64,000 nucleotides of DNA from Salegentibacter flavus (lineage in GTDB: Bacteria; Bacteroidota; Bacteroidia; Flavobacteriales; Flavobacteriaceae): contig NZ_FOVL01000009.1 in assembly GCF_900115145.1 (NCBI RefSeq), positions 1 through 64,000 of the forward strand, written 5' to 3'. Position 1 is the first letter of the stretch, and every line of letters begins with the position of its first letter. A model generated the notes under the pieces. The model worked only from the letters and a program-made list of their open reading frames with translations, was not told the DNA's origin and made no database searches. This document shows, in pieces, positions 43,872 to 53,283 of the stretch. A program made the position numbers and the translations under genes.

Positions 43872-43902
43872 AAAAAAAAGCTGTTCGGAAAATCCGAACA
43901 GC
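43872..43902 (-). terminator. Terminator of lipoprotein copy 1
   Basis: GCTGTTCGGA at 43880-43889 pairs with TCCGAACAGC at 43893-43902 around a 3-nt loop. On the minus strand the stem is followed by eight T (43872-43879). It lies about 90 nt after the lipoprotein stop. Confidence 0.85.
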
Positions 43903-43938
43903 CTCCTTTTACTACCATCGCAAAGGATGATAATAAAA

Positions 43939-43986
43939 ACTAACCAGTATATTAGTCACCCCCCGGTTAATCAATAACTGGTTAGT
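43939..43986. repeat. Inverted repeat just after lipoprotein copy 1
   Basis: ACTAACCAGT at 43939-43948 and ACTGGTTAGT at 43977-43986 are perfect reverse complements, 28 nt apart, 6 nt beyond the gene's stop. The loop holds a C-run and ggttaatcaataac. No T-tract follows, so an RNA-stability hairpin or a protein site is more likely than a terminator. Confidence 0.6.
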
Positions 43987-43992
43987 ATAGAA

Positions 43993-45474
43993 TTAAATTG
44001 CAGGGCAAACGTTTACCCTCATATCCAAATCAAATCCTAGGGTGTAATCACCCTCGATAGTCATTGTTGCAGTGCCTTCATTATCGAAATTGAAACATTC
44101 TATATAGTCTCCAATAATAACTTCAGTTTCATCAACTAAATAAGCATCATTGGCTATATTCATAGTTATTTCAATAATCACATCACCGCTACCATTAACA
44201 CTTACTGCTACATTTCCAACTTCGGTACCGTCAACAAGTAATTGATAAGGAAATTGATCACTCACATTTTCCTCACTAAAGCTTGTAGTCTCACAATTAC
44301 TTGTAGTATCAGGATCTGGTAAACAAGGAACTATTACCACTGCTCCACAGGTTGGATCAGGATTGTTCACACATCCTTCAGCTTCTTCAGCATCAATTAT
44401 TCCGTCGCAATCTGCATCAGGATCCTGGTCTGGATTAGCCAGATTAGGACAGTTATCCTGGCTGTCTGGTATGCCGTCCCCATCAGAGTCTTGTGGACCA
44501 CCGTTTCCACCGCCGTTGTCATCATCGCAGCCAAATCTCAGGTGAGCATACTCTGCAGTTTCTCCATCATCATTTAAAAGCGACATAATAGCATTTCTGG
44601 TTAATGTACCGTCAAGAACCATTTCTGGAGCTTCTCCATAAACAGCATCCCAATCTTCTAAAGTAGCTCTCCAGTAAATATAAGGAACATCACCATCCAG
44701 GTTAGTTGGATTAGGTAGAGCAAAACATAATGGTGCTACTGATGGATCTTCACCATCTGTGCTAGGTACAGGGTATAATAATTCATTATATAATAAATCC
44801 CCGCTATCATCAGTACCCATATATACTTCAAAAGAATAGTAAGCAGGATAATGCCTTCCGTTTTCATCACAATAATTGGCAAAAACACAGAATTCAAAAG
44901 CTTCTTTTCCAATTATATCGAAGAACAGATATCCATATTCGTTAACCATACGGTCATCAAAACATAAAACCTCTACGTCTACATATTTTTTTACTCCGGC
45001 TCCAAGACTTATATCAAGTGGAAGGGGGTTATCTACAAAATCGTCCAGGTCGCCTCCCATTGTTGGAGCAAGCCAGATACGATCCCCTCCTTCATTGAAA
45101 ACAGCAAAATATGTTAAAACATAGTCCCCAGGAGTAAGTTCAAGATCCGCAGATTCCTCAGTAAACCATACATCTTCTCCATCTTCTTGTATGGGTGTAG
45201 GATTAACATTAATCACTAATGGTTCTTCCATGCTCCCCAGGCCCTCATCACCTGTTAGTACCACTTCTACATAAGCAGGTTCATCATCCACACAAACAGG
45301 AATTCCTAAGTCAGCCTGCTGCTTGCTATTGTTCACCAGATCATTTAGGACAGTACCAAAAGACAAAGTGGCTTTGGCTTCATCCTGTAAAACATCAGTT
45401 TCTTCTTTACTACACGAGGTAAATAACATTGCTATTATAGCAATGGCCCCAATGTACTTATTAAAATTTTTCAT
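43993..45474 (-). CDS. Lipoprotein array, copy 1 (conserved N-half, one thrombospondin type 3 stretch)
   Basis: A 493-residue very acidic lipoprotein. The signal is MKNFNKYIGAIAIIAMLFTSC (Cys 21). Residues about 30-240 are the shared domain of the array, with [56 protein letters not shown] and [22 protein letters not shown] single calcium-binding type 3 stretch with DSDGDGIPDSQDNCPN follows at about 330-365, then a unique C-terminal domain (about 385-493). It should sit on the outer membrane or be surface exposed. Function unknown. It has its own terminator and is separated from copy 2 by another, so it is probably transcribed separately. Confidence 0.82.
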   Translation of the reverse strand: MKNFNKYIGAIAIIAMLFTSCSKEETDVLQDEAKATLSFGTVLNDLVNNSKQQADLGIPVCVDDEPAYVEVVLTGDEGLGSMEEPLVINVNPTPIQEDGEDVWFTEESADLELTPGDYVLTYFAVFNEGGDRIWLAPTMGGDLDDFVDNPLPLDISLGAGVKKYVDVEVLCFDDRMVNEYGYLFFDIIGKEAFEFCVFANYCDENGRHYPAYYSFEVYMGTDDSGDLLYNELLYPVPSTDGEDPSVAPLCFALPNPTNLDGDVPYIYWRATLEDWDAVYGEAPEMVLDGTLTRNAIMSLLNDDGETAEYAHLRFGCDDDNGGGNGGPQDSDGDGIPDSQDNCPNLANPDQDPDADCDGIIDAEEAEGCVNNPDPTCGAVVIVPCLPDPDTTSNCETTSFSEENVSDQFPYQLLVDGTEVGNVAVSVNGSGDVIIEITMNIANDAYLVDETEVIIGDYIECFNFDNEGTATMTIEGDYTLGFDLDMRVNVCPAI

Positions 45475-45516
45475 AATTAAATTATTTAAGAATGGTTATA
45501 AAAGTGTTTGGTAAAA

Positions 45517-45546
45517 AAGGGAAAGGCGTATTTCCACCTTTCCCTT
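45517..45546 (-). terminator. Terminator of lipoprotein copy 2
   Basis: AAGGGAAAGG at 45517-45526 and CCTTTCCCTT at 45537-45546 form a perfect 10-bp stem. On the minus strand the stem is followed by a T-run (45513-45518). It starts 8 nt after the copy 2 stop, so copy 1 needs its own promoter. Confidence 0.85.
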
Positions 45547-45553
45547 AATTATT

Positions 45554-46945
45554 TTAGTCAAATTCATGCAGATCAATTGCTCCACAGGCTACTGGAATTC
45601 CGGGAACATATTCCCCGTCTACCGTCATCCCATGAATATTGATAGTTCTATCCTGCAATTGTCCTAATGCAGCTAATTCAGGATCGCTTAGAGTAAATAC
45701 TCTGTTATAGTTAAGCCATCCCCACATAGAATGAGCTCTTGGCCATTCTCCGTTTTGTTCATCCAAATCAAAGATTGGTAATCCCGAATCATCACAGTTG
45801 TCACCTTCATGAATATGCTGAGGATGTGTTTTGTGCTGACCTTTTTCAAGGTTAGTTGCCATTACTGTTGCTCTCAGCATATTGTCTTCAAGCTTAAAAT
45901 AGGCGAACCCAAATACCTCAGATCCATTTTCAGGATATAAACAGGCTTTATAATGCTTAGCATCCTCTCTTGGATCCTGGAAAATAGGAGGTTCATCACC
46001 GGTTTCACAACCTTCACGGAAGTGCCAGTAATCAAGGCTATCCTCGCCATCAAAGAAGCTTTTTACTTCAGTATCGGTGATAGTACCTACTCTAATTATT
46101 TCTTCAATAACATCTCCGTAGGCATCAGAACTTAAGAGCGTGATTTCATAATAGTATTCATCATCGCCGCTGGTGTCTGGTAAGGCCATACATAATGGGG
46201 TTCCTGCCCAGTCTCCATCGTCATTTAATTCTACGGTATTGCTTAGATCATCATAAAGCTGAGTGCCTTTTTCGCCATCTTCCCATACCCATACATCTAC
46301 ACTAAAGGCAGCTGGATAGTGTCTTCCACTAGGAGGACAGAAGTTTCCGAAAATACAGAACTCTATTGCTTCTTTTCCAATAATATCGAAGAACAGGTAT
46401 CCGTATTCGTTCACCAAACGGTCATCAAAACAGAGTACTTCTACATCAACATATTTTTTAACTCCGGCTCCAAGATTGATGTCAAGGGGAAGTGGATTAT
46501 CAACAAAGTCGGCAAGATCCCCATCGGTGGTAGGTGCAAGCCAGATCATGTCTCCTTCCGCATTAAATACTGCAAAATATGTTAAAGTATAAGACCCTGG
46601 TGTTAATTCAAGATCTCCGGATTCCTGAGTGAACCATACATCCTCCCCATTTTCCTGGATAGGAGTAGGATTAACATCGATCACCAAAGGATCTTCTTCG
46701 GTTCCAACATTCTCATCTCCGGTTAGAATTACTTCTACATAAGCCGGTGCATCATCTACACAAACGGGAATACCGAGATCGGCCTGTTGTCTGCTGGTTG
46801 TGACAAGATCATTCAGCAGTGCTCCAAAGGAAAGGGTTGCTTTCTCGCCTCCGTTGTCGATCACCGGAGTTTCTTCCTTACTACAGGAGGTAAAAAGCAT
46901 CGCAAAAACCGCAATACCTCCCAGGAATAGTTTAAAGTTTTTCAT
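45554..46945 (-). CDS. Lipoprotein array, copy 2 (SOD/CHRD-like C-terminal domain)
   Basis: A 463-residue lipoprotein if started at the ATG at 46945 ([21 protein letters not shown]); a 26-residue upstream extension would spoil the signal peptide and is rejected. The shared N-terminal domain matches copies 1 and 3 ([46 protein letters not shown]). There are no type 3 repeats. The C-terminal part (about 350-463) has HPQHIHEGDNCDD and INIHGMTVDG ending VACGAIDL, which recalls Cu/Zn superoxide dismutase or CHRD domains, with His residues at the matching places. The resemblance is by eye only. A terminator follows directly. Confidence 0.8.
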   Translation of the reverse strand: MKNFKLFLGGIAVFAMLFTSCSKEETPVIDNGGEKATLSFGALLNDLVTTSRQQADLGIPVCVDDAPAYVEVILTGDENVGTEEDPLVIDVNPTPIQENGEDVWFTQESGDLELTPGSYTLTYFAVFNAEGDMIWLAPTTDGDLADFVDNPLPLDINLGAGVKKYVDVEVLCFDDRLVNEYGYLFFDIIGKEAIEFCIFGNFCPPSGRHYPAAFSVDVWVWEDGEKGTQLYDDLSNTVELNDDGDWAGTPLCMALPDTSGDDEYYYEITLLSSDAYGDVIEEIIRVGTITDTEVKSFFDGEDSLDYWHFREGCETGDEPPIFQDPREDAKHYKACLYPENGSEVFGFAYFKLEDNMLRATVMATNLEKGQHKTHPQHIHEGDNCDDSGLPIFDLDEQNGEWPRAHSMWGWLNYNRVFTLSDPELAALGQLQDRTINIHGMTVDGEYVPGIPVACGAIDLHEFD

Positions 46946-47054
46946 AATAAAAAATTTAAGGTTAATAAATAAGTGAATGGTTAATAAAGTTATTGAGATG
47001 GCCGATTGGCCGCAACTTTTCATAATCTCAGTGAAATATGCAGCTGATTAATCT

Positions 47055-47081
47055 CCGGCTCTCCATAAATTGGAGAACCGG
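47055..47081. terminator. Stem-loop after lipoprotein copy 3
   Basis: CCGGCTCTCC at 47055-47064 pairs with GGAGAACCGG at 47072-47081 with one mismatch, 25 nt after the stop of copy 3. There is no T-run, so it may be a weak terminator or an mRNA-end hairpin. Confidence 0.4.
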
Positions 47082-47105
47082 ATATTAATTTTACTACATC
47101 AAGAT

Positions 47106-48764
47106 TTATAACTCTGATTCGTCTGGACAAACATCCAGGTGTACAACCAACCAGAAGTCGCCGTCACCGGAATATTCGGTACTCCATGTCTCGATATCGT
47201 CAAACTCAGAAAGTTCATCTCCGAATTGTCCGGGAGCCGTAGTTGTTGGCGCATCTTCATCATCGAAGTAAATATGTCCGCCTTCAGCATCAACACCTCC
47301 GTAAAGATCAATCTCTACCTCAACATCATCACCGTCAACTTCAAGGGTAACTACTCCCACAAGGGTTCCCTTATCAGTATCGTTTTGAGCAGCTCCGGCA
47401 TAGATGTTATACTCGTAGGTACCATCTTCACCATCAAAATTAAGCGCCCATCCCCATCTGGCATTACCTAATTCAAGGTCCTGAAGCGTGTAATTTCCAA
47501 CCATAAAGGCGGTTTCACAGTCATCAAGATCGGCAACGGGATCATCTCCCCCTCCGTTATCATCTTCAAGACAGTCTGGAATGCCGTTATCATTGTCATC
47601 AATGGTATCATCTTCACCTGGACATTGGTCACAGGCATCACCTACACCATCACCATCGGTATCGGCTTGGTCTTCATTATCTACGAAAGGACAGTTGTCA
47701 CAAGCATCTCCATGACTATCGTTGTCAGAATTTTCCTGATCTGGATTGTAAACATTTGGACAGTTATCATCATCATTAGGAACATCATCATCGTCGTCGT
47801 CAGCAGGAGGAGGTGTGTCGCCACAATTGAAACGAATGTGTTCGTAATCTACATTGTCATCTCCGTCAAAATTGGCTTCGATGTCATTTCGGCTTAGAGA
47901 ACCACTTTCCGTATATTCTCCTACAGTTCCATATACATCATCCCAGTCAAGTAAAGTAACTTCATAATGGATGTATTCAACATCATCTCCGTAAGAAGCA
48001 ATATTCGGAAGTGCAAAACATAATGGCTCTGCAGATGGGTCTTCACCTTCGGTAGATACTGTATTTGTAACTCCGTCGTATAGAACTGTTCCATCATCAA
48101 GAGTAATAGTCACTTCATAGTAACCAGGGTAGTGTCTGCCATCGTCATCACAATAGTTCACAAAGAAGCAATATTCAAAAGCTTCCTTACCTATAATATC
48201 AAAGAATAAGTAACCATATTCATTGACCAGACGATCATCAAAACACAGCACTTCTACATCTACATACTTTTTAACTCCGGCACCAAGCGAAATATCAAGT
48301 GGTAAAGGAGTATCAACGAAGTCTGCGAGTTCACCGCCTGATACCGGTGCTATCCAGATCAAAACATCGTCTTCACTAAAGACAGCAAAATAAGTAAGTT
48401 GGTAATCTCCGGGAGTGAGTTCAAGGTCGGCAGATTCCTCTGTGAAATAAACCATTTCCCCATCTTCTTCAATAGGAGTTTCATTTACGGGGATCATAAG
48501 AGGATCGCCCATTTCACCAACATTTTCCTCACCGGTAAGTACAACGTGTACATAGGCAGGCGCATCATCACTACATAATGGAATTAGATCGCCAACTGAT
48601 TGTTTAGTGGCATTATCCATCAAGTCATTTAAAGCCGATGCAAAGGAAAGGGTCGCTTGCTCCTGATTTTCGATGACAGAAGATTCATCGTCTGTACTAC
48701 AGGAAGTAAATAGCATTGCGAAAATTGCAATTGCTGAAAAATAATACTTAAAGTTTTTCATCAT
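47106..48764 (-). CDS. Lipoprotein array, copy 3 (several thrombospondin type 3 repeats)
   Basis: A 552-residue acidic lipoprotein. It starts [22 protein letters not shown]; either Met could start. The shared N-terminal domain is as in the other copies ([54 protein letters not shown]). At about 315-405 it has about three type 3 repeats ([43 protein letters not shown]), which bind calcium and form a stiff spacer. A unique C-terminal domain (about 410-552) with [12 protein letters not shown] follows. It is the first copy of the array in the transcription direction, after a LuxR-type gene on the same strand (227-nt gap). Confidence 0.82.
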   Translation of the reverse strand: MMKNFKYYFSAIAIFAMLFTSCSTDDESSVIENQEQATLSFASALNDLMDNATKQSVGDLIPLCSDDAPAYVHVVLTGEENVGEMGDPLMIPVNETPIEEDGEMVYFTEESADLELTPGDYQLTYFAVFSEDDVLIWIAPVSGGELADFVDTPLPLDISLGAGVKKYVDVEVLCFDDRLVNEYGYLFFDIIGKEAFEYCFFVNYCDDDGRHYPGYYEVTITLDDGTVLYDGVTNTVSTEGEDPSAEPLCFALPNIASYGDDVEYIHYEVTLLDWDDVYGTVGEYTESGSLSRNDIEANFDGDDNVDYEHIRFNCGDTPPPADDDDDDVPNDDDNCPNVYNPDQENSDNDSHGDACDNCPFVDNEDQADTDGDGVGDACDQCPGEDDTIDDNDNGIPDCLEDDNGGGDDPVADLDDCETAFMVGNYTLQDLELGNARWGWALNFDGEDGTYEYNIYAGAAQNDTDKGTLVGVVTLEVDGDDVEVEIDLYGGVDAEGGHIYFDDEDAPTTTAPGQFGDELSEFDDIETWSTEYSGDGDFWLVVHLDVCPDESEL

Positions 48765-48991
48765 TAAAGATTTTTAGTTAATAATTATTTTAGAATGGTT
48801 AATAAATATATAGGTGCCCAAAATGGGTGATCTATCAAAAATGCATTAAACACAGTTGTTGGGGAAAGTTGGCTTACAGATAAGATGGAAAGTGGGGTGA
48901 CTATCTTATCCTAAATTCATTAATAAAAGTACTTCAATTTAAATGGGAAGTACATAGGGGAAAACCCGTAAAATTGTATCACTTGGTTTTT

Positions 48992-50050
48992 TTAGGCCTT
49001 TTGAGAATCAATCAAATTATGGTTAATGGCATAGATAATACTTTCAAGTATCGTCTCAGAATTGGTTCTTTTTATAATATTGGATCGATGCTTCTCTATG
49101 GTCTTTGGCGAAATAAATAAGGTAGAAGAAATATCCTTTGTTTTATAACCCTTGATCAATAACTGGATAATCTCTTTCTCCCTTTTTGTGAAGCTAAATT
49201 CAGGAATATTACTGTTTTCCTTAAAACAAGCCTCTACCAGTTCTGAATTTGTCCCGAGCTTAGGATTTACCATAACCTCATCTCCATTGAAATCTATTAT
49301 CATAATAAAATGATTCCCGTAATTCTTATTCAGTTTTGAGAAACTTATTTTCGCATCGCGCACTTTATTGGACCTGAGAAGGAGAGCGGTTTTTGTAGAT
49401 GCTTTCATATGTTTCCCTCTGCCAAAATTCCGAAGAGCATTTTTCACCTTAGCTTTATTCTCACATTGCACCAGGTCGGTAAGTTTTAATCCCTTGGTTT
49501 TCTCTATTCTGAAGTGCTGTTTGAAAGAATCGTTCATCGCGACAATTTCGTCCTGCTGAAGCAAGACTACAGGCTTCGCCATTAAATTGAAGAGCCCCAT
49601 AAAGGAATCTTTCCAGAAATTAGAAAGCGAATTATTCGCAAAAACGAGTTTTATGAGTTTCCCGCACAGGGCCTGGACCGAGGGGGAATAGATAAATTCG
49701 TCTACTACTCTTCTAAAACGACTTTCTACTTCCATTTTCAGGCTTTCTTCCGCATAAACGATTAGCCAGGCTTTGTTGAGAAAATGAGTAGATTTAAAAT
49801 TTGAGATATTTTTAAAGTTTCTTCCGGATCTGTAGGAAGCATAATCTATTAAGATGATATCCGGTAATAGATTCAATGCACAATTGAATCCTGTGTGCAA
49901 AGAACTGGCTGTATGAACTTCAAAATGTAAACTTAGTCCATCCTTAATGCCCCTCTGGAGTTCACTCCTGCTGGTAATTAACAGCAGTTGCTTTTTATCT
50001 GTAATCATTCCAATATATTTTAGTGTGCCTGAGCACTGGTTAATAAGCAA
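48992..50050 (-). CDS. LuxR-type transcriptional regulator with receiver-like and PAS-like parts
   Basis: A 352-residue protein; an internal ATG at 50008 (MITDKKQLLLIT) is a likely alternative start. Residues about 15-130 resemble a response-regulator receiver: LPDIILIDYAS has an Asp at the phosphorylation position, but the usual Lys-Pro near the end is replaced (FIYSPSV), so it may be degenerate. Residues about 150-200 (VVLLQQDEIVAMNDSFKQHF) look PAS-like. The C-terminal LuxR/GerE helix-turn-helix is FSFTKREKEIIQLLIKGYKT followed by ISPKTIEKHRSNI. Its position upstream of the lipoprotein array makes that array a candidate target. Confidence 0.82.
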   Translation of the reverse strand: MLINQCSGTLKYIGMITDKKQLLLITSRSELQRGIKDGLSLHFEVHTASSLHTGFNCALNLLPDIILIDYASYRSGRNFKNISNFKSTHFLNKAWLIVYAEESLKMEVESRFRRVVDEFIYSPSVQALCGKLIKLVFANNSLSNFWKDSFMGLFNLMAKPVVLLQQDEIVAMNDSFKQHFRIEKTKGLKLTDLVQCENKAKVKNALRNFGRGKHMKASTKTALLLRSNKVRDAKISFSKLNKNYGNHFIMIIDFNGDEVMVNPKLGTNSELVEACFKENSNIPEFSFTKREKEIIQLLIKGYKTKDISSTLFISPKTIEKHRSNIIKRTNSETILESIIYAINHNLIDSQKA

Positions 50051-50434
50051 TACTATCTGTTTGGGGCAGTAGTCTACAAACCCGCAATAAAATGGAGTTT
50101 GGCTTCCGGGGGGGAATAATTAAAGATTTGGGTAAGAATTTACTATTATAAATATAGGTGAAAATCCCCATTCTCTGGAAATATTTTCTGTAATATTATA
50201 CTGACATTCCACAGGTTTATTTCCTGATTTAAAACTAATTTTCACAGTTTAAATTTGAATTTTATGCAACCATATAGTTTTATTTAACAAACCATTTGCA
50301 TTTATGGATTTCCATAAAATTCCTAAAACAATACAAAACCACTAAAAATATTACATCTTAATTAACAGGCATCAGAATAAGCTTTCTTTTTAGTTAGCAA
50401 CACTTTAAGTACCTTTGCCACCTTGTTTAAAAAT
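50051..50434. other. 384-nt gene-free region upstream of uvrA
   Basis: It is divergent control DNA between the LuxR-type gene and uvrA. It is A/T-rich; apart from the uvrA -7 box (50410-50417) no clear element, repeat or LexA-type box was seen. Confidence 0.6.
50410..50417 (+). promoter_or_regulatory. -7 box of uvrA
   Basis: TACCTTTG is an exact TAnnTTTG match, 17 nt before the uvrA ATG at 50435. A degenerate -33 candidate (TTTTTAGTTAG) lies about 20 nt upstream. Confidence 0.55.
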
Positions 50435-53266
50435 ATGGCAAAATTCGAAGAATATATAGAAGTTTTAGGAGCCCGGGTCCACAATCTTAAAAACATTGAT
50501 GTAAGAATTCCACGTCAAAAACTGGTGGTAATTACCGGACTTTCAGGTTCAGGGAAATCATCCCTGGCTTTTGATACGATTTATGCTGAAGGACAGCGTA
50601 GGTACATCGAAACATTTTCGGCCTATGCCAGGCAGTTTCTGGGAGGTCTTGAACGCCCAGATGTTGATAAAATAGACGGGCTTTCCCCGGTTATTGCCAT
50701 TGAACAAAAAACCACCAGTAAGAATCCCCGAAGTACCGTGGGTACTATTACTGAAATTTATGACTTTCTACGACTTTTATATGCCCGCGCCGGGGAAGCA
50801 TACAGTTATAATACCGGAGAGAAGATGGTTAGTTATTCCGATAGCCAGATCAAAGATCTGATCCTGCAGGATTTTAAAGGAAAAAGGGTAAATGTCCTGG
50901 CTCCGGCGGTGAGATCAAGAAAAGGACATTACCGCGAGCTCTTTGAGCAGATCGCAAAACAGGGTTTCGTAAAAGTACGCACCGATGGCGAGATAAGAGA
51001 CATCGTAAAAGGAATGAAGCTGGACCGCTATGTCACCCACGATATCGAAATTGTAGTAGACCGCCTGAAGATAGACGATAAAACCGAGGCCGATAAACGT
51101 CTGGACGAAAGTATAAAAACTGCCATGTATCATGGCAACGATGTGCTTATGATCATGGAGCAGGAAACCGGGGAACTCCGTTTCTTTAGCCGAACGCTTA
51201 TGTGTCCCACTACCGGAATATCTTATCCAAATCCGGAGCCTAATACATTTTCCTTTAATTCTCCAAAGGGCGCCTGTGATTCCTGTAACGGGATAGGCAC
51301 CTTATTCAAGGTTAATATCGATAAAATCATCCCAGATCCAAAAAAGAGCATTCAAAACGGCGGCCTCGCGCCTCATGGTCCCCAAAAAAAGAACTGGATC
51401 TTCTCGCAGCTGGAACTAATTGCTGAAAAATATGATTTTAAGCTTTCCGAGCCTATTAGTAAAATTCCAAAAGAAGCAATGGACCTCATACTTTTCGGCG
51501 GGAAGGAAAAATTCTCCAAAGAATCCAAAACCCTGGGAATTACCCGCGATTTTAAAATCGATTTTGAAGGAGTAGCTACTTTTATTGAAAACACCTATTA
51601 TAATAACGATTCTACCTCCCTTAGACGTTGGGCTAAGGAATATATGGATAAGATAGAATGCCCCGAGTGCCAGGGCACACGTTTGAAGAAAGAGTCTCTT
51701 TACTTTATGATTCACGATAAAAATATCGCCGATCTCGCCCAGCTGGATATCAGCGATCTGGCGAAATGGTTTAAAGGCCTGGAGAAACACCTCAGCACAA
51801 AACAAAATCAGATCGCTTCAGAAGTAATTAAGGAAATTCGAACCAGAATTCAGTTCCTCGTAGATGTCGGTCTAACCTACCTTGCTCTCAACCGGGGCTC
51901 TAAATCGCTTTCGGGAGGAGAAGCTCAACGTATCAGGCTGGCTACCCAAATAGGTTCCCAGTTGGTAGGGGTGCTCTACATTTTAGATGAACCCAGCATT
52001 GGATTACATCAGCGGGACAATGAAAAACTCATCAATTCCCTGGTTTCTCTGCGCGACCTGGGAAATTCGGTTATCGTGGTGGAGCACGATAAGGATATGA
52101 TAGAGCGGGCTGACCACGTGATAGATATTGGCCCCGAAGCCGGAAAACACGGTGGAGAGATAATTAGTGAAGGGACACCTTCAGAATTAAAAGAACACGA
52201 CACCCTTACCGCTGCTTATCTTAATGGAACTAAAGAAATTATGGTTCCTGAAAAAAGAAGAAAAGGCAACGGAAAATTTATAGAATTAAAGGGGGCTACC
52301 GGCAATAACCTAAAGAAAGTTTCGGTAAAAATTCCTCTGGGAAAAATGGTGGCTGTAACCGGAGTTTCCGGTAGCGGCAAATCTACCCTGATCAATGAAA
52401 CGCTCTACCCCATTATGAATGCCTATTATTTTAATGGAGTTAAAGTTCCTATGCCTTATACTTCCATAAAAGGCCTGGATAATCTCGATAAGGTGATCGA
52501 CATCAACCAGACGCCAATTGGAAGAACTCCACGTTCCAACCCGGCAACCTATACGGGAGTGTTTTCTGAGATTAGGAATCTTTTCGCCAAAACCCCTGAA
52601 TCCCTTATTCGGGGTTACAAGCCGGGCCGCTTTAGTTTCAACGTAAAAGGCGGAAGATGTGAGACCTGTAAAGGCGGTGGCCTTAGAGTGATAGAGATGA
52701 ATTTCCTCCCTGATGTTTATGTGGAATGTGAAACCTGCCAGGGAAAACGCTTTAATCGTGAGACCCTGGAAATTCGGTATAAGGGGAAATCGATTTCTGA
52801 TGTACTGGAAATGACCATTAATGATGCTACCCAATTTTTTGAAGCTATTCCAAAAATTTACCGCAAACTAAAGACCATTCAGGATGTTGGTTTAGGATAT
52901 ATCACCCTGGGCCAGCAAAGCACTACTCTTTCCGGAGGGGAAGCACAGCGAATTAAACTGGCTACTGAACTTTCTAAAAGAGACACCGGTAATACCTTTT
53001 ATATTCTAGACGAACCAACAACAGGATTACACTTTGAAGACATCAGAGTGCTGATGGATGTTTTAAATAAATTAGCCGATAAGGGGAATACTGTTTTAAT
53101 TATCGAACATAATATGGACGTGATTAAAATGGCAGATTATATCATAGATATTGGTCCCGAAGGTGGCAAAAATGGCGGGAAACTTATCGCTAAGGGAACA
53201 CCGGAAGAAGTGGCTAGGTCTGGAAAAGGTTATACCGCTCCCTACCTTAAAAAAGAATTAAATTAA
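50435..53266 (+). CDS. uvrA: Excinuclease ABC subunit A (UvrA)
   Basis: A 943-residue ABC-type DNA-damage sensor of nucleotide excision repair. MAKFEEYIEVLGARVHNLKN starts at 50435; a TTG 12 nt upstream is less likely. Two ATPase modules are visible: Walker A GLSGSGKSSLAF and GVSGSGKSTLIN, signature motifs SLSGGEAQRIRL and TLSGGEAQRIKL, and Walker B ILDEPSIGLHQRD and ILDEPTTGLHFED. Three cysteine clusters are present (CDSCNGIG, CPECQGTRL and the CETCKGGG...CETCQGKRF zinc module). The length is standard. The LOG-family gene follows after 17 nt and may be co-transcribed. Confidence 0.97.
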   Translation: MAKFEEYIEVLGARVHNLKNIDVRIPRQKLVVITGLSGSGKSSLAFDTIYAEGQRRYIETFSAYARQFLGGLERPDVDKIDGLSPVIAIEQKTTSKNPRSTVGTITEIYDFLRLLYARAGEAYSYNTGEKMVSYSDSQIKDLILQDFKGKRVNVLAPAVRSRKGHYRELFEQIAKQGFVKVRTDGEIRDIVKGMKLDRYVTHDIEIVVDRLKIDDKTEADKRLDESIKTAMYHGNDVLMIMEQETGELRFFSRTLMCPTTGISYPNPEPNTFSFNSPKGACDSCNGIGTLFKVNIDKIIPDPKKSIQNGGLAPHGPQKKNWIFSQLELIAEKYDFKLSEPISKIPKEAMDLILFGGKEKFSKESKTLGITRDFKIDFEGVATFIENTYYNNDSTSLRRWAKEYMDKIECPECQGTRLKKESLYFMIHDKNIADLAQLDISDLAKWFKGLEKHLSTKQNQIASEVIKEIRTRIQFLVDVGLTYLALNRGSKSLSGGEAQRIRLATQIGSQLVGVLYILDEPSIGLHQRDNEKLINSLVSLRDLGNSVIVVEHDKDMIERADHVIDIGPEAGKHGGEIISEGTPSELKEHDTLTAAYLNGTKEIMVPEKRRKGNGKFIELKGATGNNLKKVSVKIPLGKMVAVTGVSGSGKSTLINETLYPIMNAYYFNGVKVPMPYTSIKGLDNLDKVIDINQTPIGRTPRSNPATYTGVFSEIRNLFAKTPESLIRGYKPGRFSFNVKGGRCETCKGGGLRVIEMNFLPDVYVECETCQGKRFNRETLEIRYKGKSISDVLEMTINDATQFFEAIPKIYRKLKTIQDVGLGYITLGQQSTTLSGGEAQRIKLATELSKRDTGNTFYILDEPTTGLHFEDIRVLMDVLNKLADKGNTVLIIEHNMDVIKMADYIIDIGPEGGKNGGKLIAKGTPEEVARSGKGYTAPYLKKELN

Positions 53267-53283
53267 ATTATCAAAAATCTAAT

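Larger units (their letters stand above)
43546..43992. other. 447-nt gene-free region with two stem-loops
   Basis: It separates the astacin gene from the lipoprotein array. It contains a terminator (43872-43902) and a wide inverted repeat (43939-43986) next to the stop of lipoprotein copy 1. The left part (43560-43860), upstream of the astacin gene, is A/T-rich and shows no recognisable element. Confidence 0.6.

Noticed and set aside
46946-47023. 26-residue N-terminal extension of lipoprotein copy 2
   Set aside because: It would precede a complete lipoprotein signal that aligns with the other two copies.
52310-52834. 174-residue minus-strand frame inside uvrA
   Set aside because: Entirely antisense to the conserved zinc-module region of uvrA; coding constraint of uvrA explains it.
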